A stretch of DNA of 59,540 bases, from the NCBI GenBank assembly GCA_022925895.1, contig JAKSYS010000377.1, forward strand, positions 1 through 59,540. Reading direction: 5' to 3'. This document shows, one piece after another, positions 43,303-54,419 of the stretch. The notes beneath the pieces were generated by a model. It had not been told where the DNA came from and searched no databases. It saw nothing but the letters and a program-made list of their open reading frames with translations. The DNA comes from Fragilaria crotonensis. Its lineage: Eukaryota > Bacillariophyta > Fragilariophyceae > Fragilariales > Fragilariaceae. The first letter of the stretch is position 1; each line of letters begins with the position of its first letter. The translations under genes were made by a program, and so were the position numbers.

Positions 43303-46300
43303 ATGACGAACAAAAATAAAGGTAAGCGCAAAGCGTCTGAAAATTCGTCTGCGGAACATGTCGCATTCCGTCAGTCGAACCTCGCGTTGAATCCGCCGTC
43401 GATTTATTTTGATAGGCCCAAGAAATCGACAGAGAAATCTGACGATGAGGGCAACTATAAAAAAATCGACGTCCCGATTGAAGCCGGAAATGCGAACTCA
43501 AAAATATCGAAAGAGAATTCGTTTGTTTGGAGACTACGACACCTCGCCAGAAGCGTGGGTGAAGTGGCGCATAGAGCTCGAGGAGGTCATTCGTGACTAT
43601 CCGCTCGAGTCTGGCGAACAAAAGCGTCTATGGCTCTTGCACTACTTAAGGGCAGTGCAAGAGACAAATTCCAGCAAACGTGGCGTAGACTCGATACGGA
43701 GAACGTAGCGGGTCCCGCACGACAGAGGAAGACTCAAACGAGATTTTCCAGCTGGTAATGACGGAAGTTGGTAAGTCTTACTTCCCAATCTTGCATGCGT
43801 ACCAGAAGCAGGTGGTGTACATGCAGCATTACCTACGTCTTGGAAGTCATACGGTTCGTAACTTTGCTACGCGTTTACGAGCTAAATAATTACTTACCGT
43901 ATTTTCCACGGGAAGAAGGTAAGGCTGAACCGTCTAAATTGTCTGATGACGACTTGATTCAAATTCTCAACCAGGCGAAGCCTGAAGAATGGCAAGCGGT
44001 CATTCTTGGTGCGAACATCGAGCTTTATAAGTTCGATTTTCAAGGCACTGTTGATTATTTTGAGAAACTTGAACTCAGACAGGCACTTGAGGCCAAACGT
44101 CGTAAGGTGGACAAATCCGATAACCCTGAGGGCACGAAAAAGGGCAATTGGAACGGTAAGTCCGCTGACAAAATGGCAACGGCCAAAACACAGTCGTCTA
44201 AGTATAAGAAGTGTGCGCATTGCGGTCGTGCGAATCATACTACGAAAGACTGTTGGTTTAACCCTGAGAACAAGGGAAACAGAAACCTGGTAAGAAAAAT
44301 GTCGGTTTTACCGACCGAAATGTCTTGATGACGCAGGAGCAGCTTAACGCTATCCTTGAGCGTCTTCCACGCAACCCGAAGTCTGGCAAGCGTAAGGTCC
44401 GCGACTTTACACCGAGAATTCGGATGCAGAAATCGTGGAAATGTTCAGTCCCAAGACAACCATTAGCACAGTAGAGACTAAAGAAGATAGTGACGAAAGT
44501 TCCATCTACTTTGGTTCATTTTCTAGTGAGATATTGCCATCCAAAGATGGCCATGGCAGTAAGAGACAAAAACAAAAACACAAAACCACCGAAGTCGTGG
44601 GCGAAGTGATGGGAACAGGCAAACCCGGCATTGTTCGCATTTTGCTAGACACTGGAGCATCTGCGACAATTATATAAGGATGCGATACGGGGCTTAACTG
44701 GACCGGTATTCAAAACATCACATACACGATGGCACACTATGGGTGGTCAATTCGTAAGAAACTGCAACGGGAAATTAAATTCAAATTACCCGAGTTTAGT
44801 ACGTCAAAGATAGTACAATGGGTGTGTCACGAGGACACACATACGTTGCGCAAGAATGCACAGTATGACATGATCATCGGTGCAGATTTACTATCAGAAT
44901 TGGGTATCGAAATTAATTTCAATACACAACGGATAGTATGGGAAGGTGTAGAAATTCCCATGAAAGAAAAACACGTAATATCCGATCTACAGAATGCTAC
45001 AGCTATCTACTACCACAGTATCGAACCTACGGTACTCAAGGAAGCAGAAGCGAGGCAGAAACGTATACTGGATGCAGACTATAGTGCGTTAGATCTGGAT
45101 GACTACGCACACATGGATACGCACCTAAGTAACGATCAACAAAAACAACTCGTACGTTCGCTACGAAAGTATCCGAAGTTGTTTAGTGGAGGACTGGGCG
45201 TACTCAATGTACCGCCTGTACATCTCGAACTACGGCCCTTAAGTAAGGATGAGAAGCCGTATCACGCTCGTCCGTTCCTGTACCAAAATGCTACGAGGAA
45301 ACAACGAAGAAAGAAATTCAACGTTTATGTGACATAGGAGTATTAACGAAGTGCAATGACTCGAGTGGGCGGCACCAACGTTCATACAGCCTAAAAGACT
45401 GGTGACGTTCGAGTCTAACGGACTTTCGTGTACTTAATAGGTACATAAAACGTAAACCATACCCGTTACCCAAGATTGCAGACCTTCTTCAGAAACTTGA
45501 AGGGTTTAATTGGGCAACGGCTCTGGACTTAAGTATGGGCTACTACCATATTGTCCTGGATAAAGAATCCAGCTATCTATGTACAATGATTGTACCCTGG
45601 GGCAAATATCGCTACTGTCGCCTACCTATGGGTTTGAATGGCAGTCCTGACATCTTTCAGGCCATAATTAATGACATTATGGGCGATTTGCCTAATGTGC
45701 GTGCGTGCTTAGATGACATACTGATTACAACAGCAGGTTCCTACGAGGACCATCTTCAGCATGTTGAACTCGTGTTGCAACGCCTAACTGATGTTGGCTT
45801 TGCCGTTAACCTACGTAAATCCTCGTTCGCTGTGACCGAGCTTGATTACTTAGGATATTGGATTACTCGTCGCGGTATCCAACCTCAACCTAAGAAAGTG
45901 GAAGCGATTATGCGGCTGACACCACCAACTACCAAACGGCAGTTAAGACGTTTCTTAGGTATGATCAATTACTACCGTGACATGTGGCGACGTAGAAGTC
46001 ACATACTAGCACCGCTTACGGCGCTGTGTTCTGCCAAAGCTAAATTTATTTGGCACGATAAAGAACAGAAAGCATTTGAAGACATTAAGGCCATAATAAG
46101 TCGAGAGACATTACTGGCTTATCCTGACTTCTCAAAAGACTTTCACATTTATACGGACTCCAGTGATTATCAACTGGGAGCAGTCATAATGCAAAATGAC
46201 CGTCCGTTAGCTTTCTACAGTAGGAAACTTAACAGCGCTCAAAACGTTACGACTGGTGAACAAGAGCTGTTATCCATAGTAGAAACACTTAAGGAATTCA

Positions 46301-47700
46301 AAAATATACTATTAGGTCAAAAACTGATAGTACATACCGATCATAAGAATCTCCTATATCAGAAAATGTCCACTGATCGTATAATACGATGGAGACTCCT
46401 GATAGAAGAGTTTGGACCTACCTTTCTACATATAAAAGGAGAAAAGAACGTCATTGCTGACGCCTTGTCAAGATTAGATGCGAACTTCAATGAGAAGTTA
46501 CCAACAGAGCCTACAAATGATACGATGGCTTACATCTTCATGACAAAAACAGACGTTAAAGAAACTGACTTTCCGTTAAGTCCTATGCTAATCGCTAAAT
46601 ACCAACGGTTAGATAATGAGCTTAAACGAAGAAGTACGAAATCAAAAAGTCAGAACTTCAATACCAAAACAATTGAAGGAGTTGAGGTCATTACGTACCA
46701 AGGAAAAATATATATTCCTATTCAACTTCAACAACGCGTAGTGGCTTGGTATCATGAGTATCTAGCACACCCAGGCGAATCACGCACTGAAGCAACGATA
46801 CGACAAACATGTACGTGGCCAAAATTACGTAGTCACGTTGAGACATTCTGTAAGACGTGTCGTACGTGTCAACTATTTAAGAAACAAAGGAAGAAGTATG
46901 GACACTTACCTCCTAAGGAAGCTGAAGAACTTCCCTGGTCTCGTGTAAACGTAGACTTGATTGGACCATACGTTGTACGTACTCCAACGTCTACGCATAC
47001 ACTTCGTGCGTTGACTATGATTGATCCCGTAACAGGATGGTTCGAAGTCATAGCAATACCAGATAAGAACGCACATACTGTTATGGAAGCGTTTAATAAT
47101 ACGTGGTTGACGAGATATCCACGACCCCAACATATAGGGTATGATAACGGTTCGAATTCAAAGCACAATTCAAACAAATGTGCGAGAATTATGGTATGAA
47201 AGAAAAACCGTCATCCAGTTACAACCCACAATCAAACGGTATTGTAGAACGAGTACATCAAGTACTGGGTAATGCACTTCGGACATTCGAACTCGAACAA
47301 AAGAACTCGATGCGAATGACCCTTGGGGACCGTTCTAAGTGCAGCTGCGTGGGCAATCGTAGTACAGTACATACTACATTAGATGCTACACCCGGACAGT
47401 TAGTATTTGGACGCGACATGTTGTTGCCCATCCAATTAAAGACGGATTGGGCTAGGATAAGACAACGTAAGCAAGATACTATTAACGCCAATAATAAAAG
47501 GAAAATGCTAAACGCATTGAACACGAGTACCGTGTTGGCGAAAAGTCCTACTAGAAAAACCAGGACTGATCTCCAAATTATCCGCCCCACGTACGGGACC
47601 TTATCGGATTACTGAAACCTATGCTAATGGTACAGTACGCATTCAACGTGGCATTGTCAATGAACGTGTCAACATACGTCGACTAACACCATATAAAGAA
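43303..47700 (+). mobile_element. Ty3/Gypsy-type gag-pol, many frameshifts
   Basis: Gag starts at 43303 (MTNKNKGKRKASENSS). After frame changes it gives PEAWVKWRIELEEVIRDYPL and a single CCHC knuckle, CAHCGRANHTTKDC (about 44214). An aspartic protease (VRILLDTGASATII, about 44635) follows. RT begins near 45240 with KPYHARPF; its palm has LDLSMGYYHIVLDK, and the catalytic motif reads CLDDILI (about 45710), not the usual YxDD. RNase H is at about 46145-46480 (FHIYTDSSDYQLGAV, VHTDHKNLLYQ, NVIADALSRL). Integrase has the zinc finger (YHEYLAHPG ... CRTCQLFKK), VNVDLIGPY, and NPQSNGIVERVHQ (about 47225), then a C-terminal GPYRITETYANGTVRIQ. The order PR-RT-RH-IN is that of Gypsy. No chromodomain is seen. 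At least six frame breaks or stops make this copy non-coding as written. Confidence 0.92.
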
Positions 47701-47725
47701 CGTACCGCCCAATTAGGGAAGCGAG

Positions 47726-48109
47726 TGCAGTACACCGCACGTGCCCTTAGCGTAGTGCGATACAGTATACTATATTACTAGTATCCAGTACTACAATACA
47801 ATGGCCATGTATAGTACTTGGATATACCGGTAGACTAGTAATACCATAGTACAGTGCAACAATAGAACACTGATCCTGTACAACAGTACAACCGTACAAC
47901 AGTAGAATGAGAACTGTCTGACATCTCTTGGAGACTCACTGAGTCTCCTAGATGAATGAAAGAGAACAGTCCAATCCCACCAAGGATGGGACTGCTCTCT
48001 TGTTTTAAAAACTAGTCTCATAACTTTTAATAAGGTGCAACTATTAATCCTTTAAAACTAGCTACAAATTAGCCTCCAAAATAAAACTGATTACTTCGCG
48101 CGTAGGGCA
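47726..48109 (+). repeat. 3' LTR of Gypsy element
   Basis: Partner of 42885-43268, the same 384 bp and read as identical. It is followed directly by GATCT (48110-48114), matching the 5' flank. Confidence 0.95.
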
Positions 48110-48466
48110 GATCTGGCACTTGCACCATGTCGGATCCACCATTACCTTCATCATCAGTCTCAGTAGGTAGAGGAAGAGTCAGGGTAGTAGTGAAACCACT
48201 GTGAGCAAAAAGCTTCTTATGATTGCAATTTTTGTTATGACTCGCCTTCAATCACTGGACCTGGTGGTGTGTCGATGACCGAGGAAACAATTGAACAACT
48301 TACGACTCCTTATGACTCATGACACTTTGATAATTCCGGCCGGATTGCCCTCAGAACGCACCCAAGGATATACCGGAACACCCGTAGGTTTTTGTACGGG
48401 AGTTTTGCCGTGTAAAGGGCTACACTCTAGTAGCTCCCAGCGAGGACGATAAGACCTTGCGAATAA

Positions 48467-48695
48467 TTGGCGGCATTATTGGTAGAAAATTATCCGGAAA
48501 TGCCGCCATCTGCAAACAATTGGCGTCATTACTGGTAGAAAATTATTCGGAAATGCAGCCATCTGCAAACAATTGGCAGCATTACTGGTAGAAAATTATT
48601 CTGAAATGCCGCCATCTCCAAACAATTCGCGGCATTACTGGTAGAAAGTTATTCGTCGGAAATGCCGCCATTCGTAAGTTGGCGGCATCGCAGGT
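48467..48695. repeat. Tandem repeat, four to five 53-bp units with internal hairpins
   Basis: Units start at 48467, 48520, 48573, 48626 and 48679 (last one partial). Each carries TTGGCGGCATTA, then GGTAGAAAATTATTCGG, AAATGCCGCCAT and CTGCAAACAA. GGCGGCAT and ATGCCGCC within one unit can pair, so every unit may fold into a stem of about 8 bp. Confidence 0.8.
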
Positions 48696-49952
48696 ATCAT
48701 ATTATCTGCACAGTTGGCCATCACTGACATTGGCAAACCATCTATGCTGCTGCTGATTCTTAAAGTTTTGTTGAGCATTGCCACAAGGCCACTACACCCT
48801 TTTTAGCCAAGCTCATGACTGCCATTCAAGACTTCTCGTAGACTTTATGTCATTACAGCAAAGCAATGCTGTTTGTCTACGTGAAAGCCATGATTTTGAT
48901 TTAGGCCAGCATTGTCCACCAAGCTGAACTGAATCATTGACTCCTCTAAACGCTTGTTCCTCACTCCTCCACTGGCTGAATTCAAAAAAGACCACTTTGA
49001 CACTGACAAAGAGATGGCTTCATCTTGCACCGTGTTAGCATCTTTGCAAGCATCCTCTCACTGTTCATGACAACAGCCACTCCCTACGTATCTTCTGTAC
49101 GTTACTCAACCTGTGGCCTGCACCATTGCAGCATTGCCTCCTCACCCTTTGGATGTCCTTCCTGATTGTCCTGCCACCTTTTATACAGCAACTACCTATT
49201 CCTTTCCAAGCAACTGCTCTGATGGAATTGTGTTATTTGCCATCAGAACACCAGAGTAATGGTACTTCTATAACGTCATCAACAAAAATGTAAGCAATAG
49301 GAAATCAGGGCCATGTTGCATAGCAGTACTTTTCACTTACAGTTCTTCATACTCTTCTTTTGAATCCAGTACCAATTCTTCTGGATCCTAAAGGCAGGAC
49401 AATGAATGAAAGAGTGTCATGTCAGCATCACGGATTATGGTAAAGCAACAGGGATTGAAGCGACAAAAACACATTGCGTAGCAGTACATTTCGCTTACAA
49501 CGGCCAGTTCATATTCTTCTTTTGAATCTACCCATTCTTCTGGAACCTAAAGGCAGGGCAATGAATGCTGCAGAGAGTGTTGTGTCAGCATCACAGATTA
49601 TGGTAAAGCAACAGGGATTAAACAAACAAACCATGGCATTGACCATAAATGGTAAAATTGTTGTGTATTGGGACAGAAGCTGAGGGCATTTCAATGTTAT
49701 CATCACATCAATGTAGGAAGATTCTTATTTCTGTTCAAACGAATGTGGGGCAGATTTATGTCCTTTATCTACCTGGTACGACAAAGTTTTGAATGCAAGC
49801 TTCTTGAAAAATTGCTCCAGGTGAAATATGAAAATGAAGATTCCAAAAAGTCAAATTCTACGACAAAAATGTTGACGTCATTTCCTTGCATTCTAATTGC
49901 TTCCGGTAACTCTTGGCTGGAGCTCGACAGGGAGGCCATGTATGATGTTTGT
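48696..49952. other. Unrecognised repeat-derived DNA with a 158-bp duplication
   Basis: No intact gene. Two direct copies about 158 bp apart (about 49314-49460 and 49472-49625) share GTAGCAGTAC, CTTCTTTTGAATC, ATTCTTCTGGA and GATTATGGTAAAGCAACAGG. The region is compositionally similar to the hAT relic at 28-29 kb, but I could not match conserved blocks. Confidence 0.4.
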
Positions 49953-50330
49953 CGTATGTCCAGGGGTGCTAAATTTAGGCAATCTGGCCGGAGCGCCTAC
50001 CAGCGCCTAAAAAGTTTAATTTAGGCGCTTTGTCGAAGTCAAATTTAGGCGCTGGGGTTAGGGGTTAGGGGTACGGTACAGTGCCACTATGCCAGTGCTA
50101 CTCGGAGTACAAAGAAGAAAGAAGACACTACAAGCAAGAAGACCACAGTAGTTCCTTATTGTGCTACTGGTACCGACTACTGGTTTACAGTATTAGTGTC
50201 TACTGTATATATAAATATATTCAGTGTATAGCTGTATGTTCGTTCAATTTAGGCGCTTTGCCGAAGTCTAATTTAGCCGATTATGCTCGTAACGGTAGGC
50301 GCGCCTAAATTTAGCACCCCTGCGTATGTT
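49953..50330. mobile_element. hAT-type MITE, 362 bp
   Basis: The element spans 49961-50322 with perfect 20-bp terminal inverted repeats, CAGGGGTGCTAAATTTAGGC. Flanking octamers CGTATGTC (49953-49960) and CGTATGTT (50323-50330) match at seven of eight bases, as expected for a slightly aged hAT duplication. Inside are further TTTAGGCGC words near both ends, a telomere-like GGGGTTAGGGGTTAGGGG run (about 50055-50072) and GTAC-rich sequence. It has no coding capacity. Confidence 0.85.
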
Positions 50331-51044
50331 CCCTAATCGAGCCGATCGAGCTTTCTAAAAAGATCGACTCCATAAATTATATTGCAAATAAAGTTACACA
50401 TCTCCTTTACCTACAAATCTCAGACTTCTCTTCTGAAGATAGAAATACCGTACACTGTACCAGTAGTAAGTAGAAATCAGTACTCCCGTACGCTTCTGCA
50501 GGTGATGGCCGGCTCTACTAGGGACATACACGGGCTCCCACGCCTTCCACCTGTACTTGTAAATTATGATCGACTGGTTTTCAGGTTCGCTTAGTTGTGA
50601 ATTTCGAACCATATAGAACATCGAACATGTATGTATGATTTATTACTGACATATAGTGGAGGCTGCCATAGGTTAATATGCACTCAGCTCGTAAAATCAA
50701 TTTGTTTAAGGTTTTAAAATCATCGGCAATATTTAAATATTTTTCGCGGTTCGGAAGATTCAGATCTGCTGGCAGGATTCAGAGCTCCAGATTCTACTCA
50801 GAATTGTCGCAGCATGTGCACGAATCTAGATGCATCATCCATGTATTATATACATTACTAGTATATGAATATGCAAGGACACTAGAATCTTGATTCATAC
50901 CTGGTATGCATACCTGGTACCTTCATACCTCATACCTCATCTTTGACGCACCGTTATGCCACACAACATCCACCGTTTTGGTCTTGTTACATACATGATT
51001 TTCTTTTAGACAACGCATGCATGCTTTCAACTTCATCATAGCAA
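50331..51044. other. Intergenic, upstream of the MBL-fold gene
   Basis: AT-rich with some ATACCTGGTAC-type words at 50890-50945. No gene recognised. It probably includes the promoter of the gene starting at 51045. Confidence 0.3.
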
Positions 51045-52566
51045 ATGAGTAATCAAGAAAGAATGATCGAGCATGATCAATCCAAACTGCGACCCTTCCG
51101 TCGTAGGCCAGTGCCTTCTATGCATGCGGAGCCCTATTTGGAGCCTGGCGCGACGGGCGGATTTATATTCTGGAGGAGGCTCAGTCGCGTTCTCTTATCG
51201 GCAGTGTTCGGCGCATGTTTTTGTGCCGTGTATTTCTTGACTGTTGGCCATGTCAATCCCCACGACCAACAGCCCAACCGACGATCTACGATGACAAATG
51301 AACGCACTCTGCCTCCGTGGAAACCTGGCATGTTGACATTCACCACTTGCACGTGGGACCCAGTGAGGTAAGTCGATGACAATGTCATGGATCTATAGGA
51401 GCAAGGTTTTCGCGCTCACTCTTGCCTCCTTAGAGCTCGTTCCTAATCTACCCTGATGGCACCACCATGCTCATTGACGCTGGCGATATTGATCTCCCTC
51501 GCACATTGCCTCGACTCTGGAGGAATGGTCGTAGCAGGCTTAAGATAAGGCCGCCATACCCCAACTCCAGTAAGTCTACAGCTGAGTGGATTCTCGACTA
51601 CATGCATCACTTTTGGCCTCGACCGGATGAGGATCGAAAAACCCTCGATTACTTCTTGTTGACGCAATTTGCATCGGATCACATGGGAGATCCGGGTCCT
51701 GACTGCAGGTCGTCGACGAATGGAAAGTATCGCCTGTCAGGTATTACAGAGATAGCATCTCAAATATCTATTGCGAAAATTGTGGACCGAGCATATCCCA
51801 AATACGACTTTCCAATTGATCTCGCCAAGTGGCCCTCCAAACCATTCCAAAACTACAGAAACTTCATTGCCGAGACTTGTGGCGATCGAAATGTCAGCCA
51901 AGTTGAGAAGTTTTATGTCGGTAGCAACTCACAATTCATCGAGATGCGCAACCAGTCGTCTGAGTTTCAAATTCGTAACCTCAAGAGTAATTTAGATGTA
52001 GTCAATGCCGATGGTGATGTGGTGACGATCGAAGGGGAGCTCTTTACGGACCCCGAAAGGATCAAATGGAATGAGAATGAACTCAGTTGCGCTGTCGTCG
52101 TCGAATACGGCGCCTTCAGGTACTACGAAGGGGGCGACCAGGAAGCCCGTCGCGACAAGTTCGGCGAAATGGATACGATCACACCCACCGCCATGGCGGC
52201 AGGTCCGGTTGATGTGGCAACTGCGAACGACCACGGACAAGGTGTGAATCAGGCCTTCAGCGACGTTTTAGATCCCGAGATTATCATTCTGCAAGGAATC
52301 TTTTCAGATAAGCTCCTCAAGCCCGCGATGTCCTTCATGACGCATGAAGTCAGACGGCCGGAAGGGCCCTCTTAGTGACTGATATCTATGATTTGAAAGC
52401 AATCGGCGAGGACCGCAAGGCATTTGCTTCAACTGAAGGTCACATAGTGGTAAGAGTGCACGCGCCAGGGCCTGATCAATACTATGAAGTGTTCATCTTG
52501 GATGGGGGCAAGAGAGTGAAGGACGTGTTAGGTCCTTTCAAGCCTAGATTTAGTTCCGGGCCGTGA
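51045..52566 (+). CDS. Membrane-anchored metallo-beta-lactamase-fold protein with altered metal site
   Basis: The ATG at 51045 gives MSNQERMIEHDQ, then one transmembrane segment (about residues 45-67, RVLLSAVFGACFCAVYFLTV). A 68-bp intron (51368-51435, GTAAGT...TTAGAG, phase 2) joins TWDPV to SSFLIYPDGTTMLIDAGD, the first strands of an MBL fold of the ComEC-like type. The metal motif, normally HxHxDH, reads TQFASDHMGD: two His are replaced while DH remains. Later CAVVVEYGAFRYYEGGD and GPVDVATANDHG follow the family order, with NDHG where homologues often have NHHG. The frame breaks near 52370 by one base and continues as TDIYDLKAIGEDRK and GHIVVRVHAPGPDQYYEVFI to 52566. Metal-dependent hydrolysis is therefore doubtful; a binding or structural role is possible. 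Fold assignment is moderately sure. Confidence 0.65.
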
Positions 52567-53190
52567 ACTGTATGTTGTTTCTAAGATATCTATCTGCGTA
52601 ATTACGTTGTCAACAGGGTATTTCATGTTCACGTACTCGAGAACTAAAGAAACATCGCAGAATTGGCGCCTAACATGTGGAAGCCCTATCCCACCATCAG
52701 TGAGAGTGCGATCGACTTGGAGGCATTTACATCGCCTCATACATTGAGCTTGTAGCTGGTAATGAGCTTCTCGTGTTGTGGACGAGGACAACCAGGACCC
52801 AATATACTATCATCCTACTGCCGGTACCTGTAGCTCAAGTAGATGTTATGCATATGGCTCGTATGTAGTAGTACCAGGTATGATACAGCAGCTGGATTCT
52901 GGAAACATGTACAGTACCTGGTACTAGTAGCGAGATAGCGAGTGATGGAAGTATGTACAGTACCTGGTAAAGTGTACAGTACTCTACTAGTAGTACTACG
53001 CTGTGCCGATAGGGAAGCCAATCACTACACAAAATAAAGACCCCGAAGTCAGAGTTCGCATTATCACTTCAAAAGATAGCATGCGCGTACAGTACTTGTA
53101 CTACGGTGGCTGACGATTCACAAGTCAAAACATTCGAACGTTTGGCACACAGCATAAACACACATAGTCTCCAAGGTATCAACAATCAAC
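52567..53190. other. Intergenic with GTAC-rich island
   Basis: GTACCTGGTA, GTACAGTACC and TAGTAGTAC words are concentrated at 52800-53000 and near 53090. No gene is supported. Confidence 0.4.
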
Positions 53191-54288
53191 ATGTCCTTAT
53201 CAGCACTCAACTCCCCTCCCTTCATTGCGGCAGTAGGCAGCGGGGCCCTTGCGCTTCTCCCAATACTGGAAGGAATGCAATTCCCCTTTTCAACTCTGAA
53301 GTATGGTAACTTTGTAGCCTACTGCATCAATTTTGCGTCTGTATCTGTCCCTGGACGCATTGACGGACAGCAACAATCGAATGCCATTGAGGGCGGGCGA
53401 ACTGAAATGGATCAGCTGTCTCCGGGGAAAGGAGGGAGAACACTGCTAGCTCCATCTGGATGGTATGTACCGACCTTGCGTTTTTGGTCACACAACACAA
53501 CCTGCACAACCTGTCGACTCTTGAATCGTGTCACTTGTGAGTAGGCAGTGTCATCTCACGTTCTCGTTTTTCGACAAAAAATGTTACCCACACGACAGGG
53601 CGTTCAGCATCTGGGCCCCCATCTTCATGGGCGAACTTGTTCTCGTCACGGCACAACTCTTTGTTGGCCCCAATGACTCCATGGCCCCGTTCCTAAAGTC
53701 CGCGTCGGTTCCATTCATGGCCGCGAATATCTTTCAATCGCTCTGGTGCAGCCTTCCGTCCCAAGTACAAGGGCGGATGGATGGCAGTTAGCTTTGCCTC
53801 CCTCGTTAGCACTGCGTTCTCGTTGTCCAAGGTACACAATGCAGCTCTCAGGTTGATTGGCTGGGACTACATCATTTATGGACTCCCAACCTCGCTTCAC
53901 TTTGGTTGGGTCACAGCCGCATCCTTGGTGAACTTGAATGGAGCTGTGGCCATGCAAAAAGAGGTCTCGGCAAACACTGTGGCTTGGGTAGGTCACCTTT
54001 CGGTTGTGACAGCTACTGTCCTGGGTATTTTAGTCACAGTCAGTCGACAGGCGCCAGTCTATGGCGGTGTTATTTGCTGGGCACTCACTGCCGTCGCCGA
54101 CGGCATGGCCAAGCGTGGCGGCTACTAAGAATGATTCTGATCAACAGAAAGTGGGCGTTCTTGGAGCCAAATTGCAGTATCGACTTAGTCAAATCGGGGC
54201 TTTTCTCACAGGTGGAGTATCGCTTGCCATTATTGTAGGTGCTGTCCTAGGTGGTGGCAATCGTGGTGGAAGCAAGATTGCTCCATAA
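53191..54288 (+). CDS. Multipass membrane protein (TspO-like, uncertain), two frameshifts
   Basis: Exon 1 (53191-53462) begins MSLSALNSPPFIAAVGSGAL and includes YCINFASVSVPGRIDGQ. A 136-bp intron (53463-53598, GTATGT...CGACAG) joins LLAPSGW to AFSIWAPIFMGELVLV. A one-base shift near 53749 moves to AFRPKYKGGWMAVSFASLV. Then come GWDYIIYGLPTSLHFGWVTA, LVNLNGAVAM and APVYGGVICWALTAVADGM. A second shift near 54120 adds YRLSQIGAFLTGGVSLAII and a Gly-rich end at 54288. There are about six hydrophobic helices. W-A-F-x-I-W-x-P-I-F and the aromatic-rich helices recall TspO/MBR-type transporters, but the match is loose. I recall algal hypothetical proteins with the LHFGWxTAAxLVNLNG motif. Function not established. 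Confidence 0.55.
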
Positions 54289-54419
54289 TCGGAGTTCGAG
54301 GACAACATGATGTGATTCACTTAGCTAACCATAGAGTCCATAAAGTAAGAAAATAGCAATGCGGTCAAATTGCTCTGCTGTGTTATGCGTACTTGAGTGC
54401 GTGTCTATCTCCGAGACGT

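Noticed and set aside
50055-50072. Telomere or subtelomere boundary suggested by GGGGTTAGGGG
   Set aside because: It is only two to three units long and lies inside a hAT MITE flanked by ordinary sequence.
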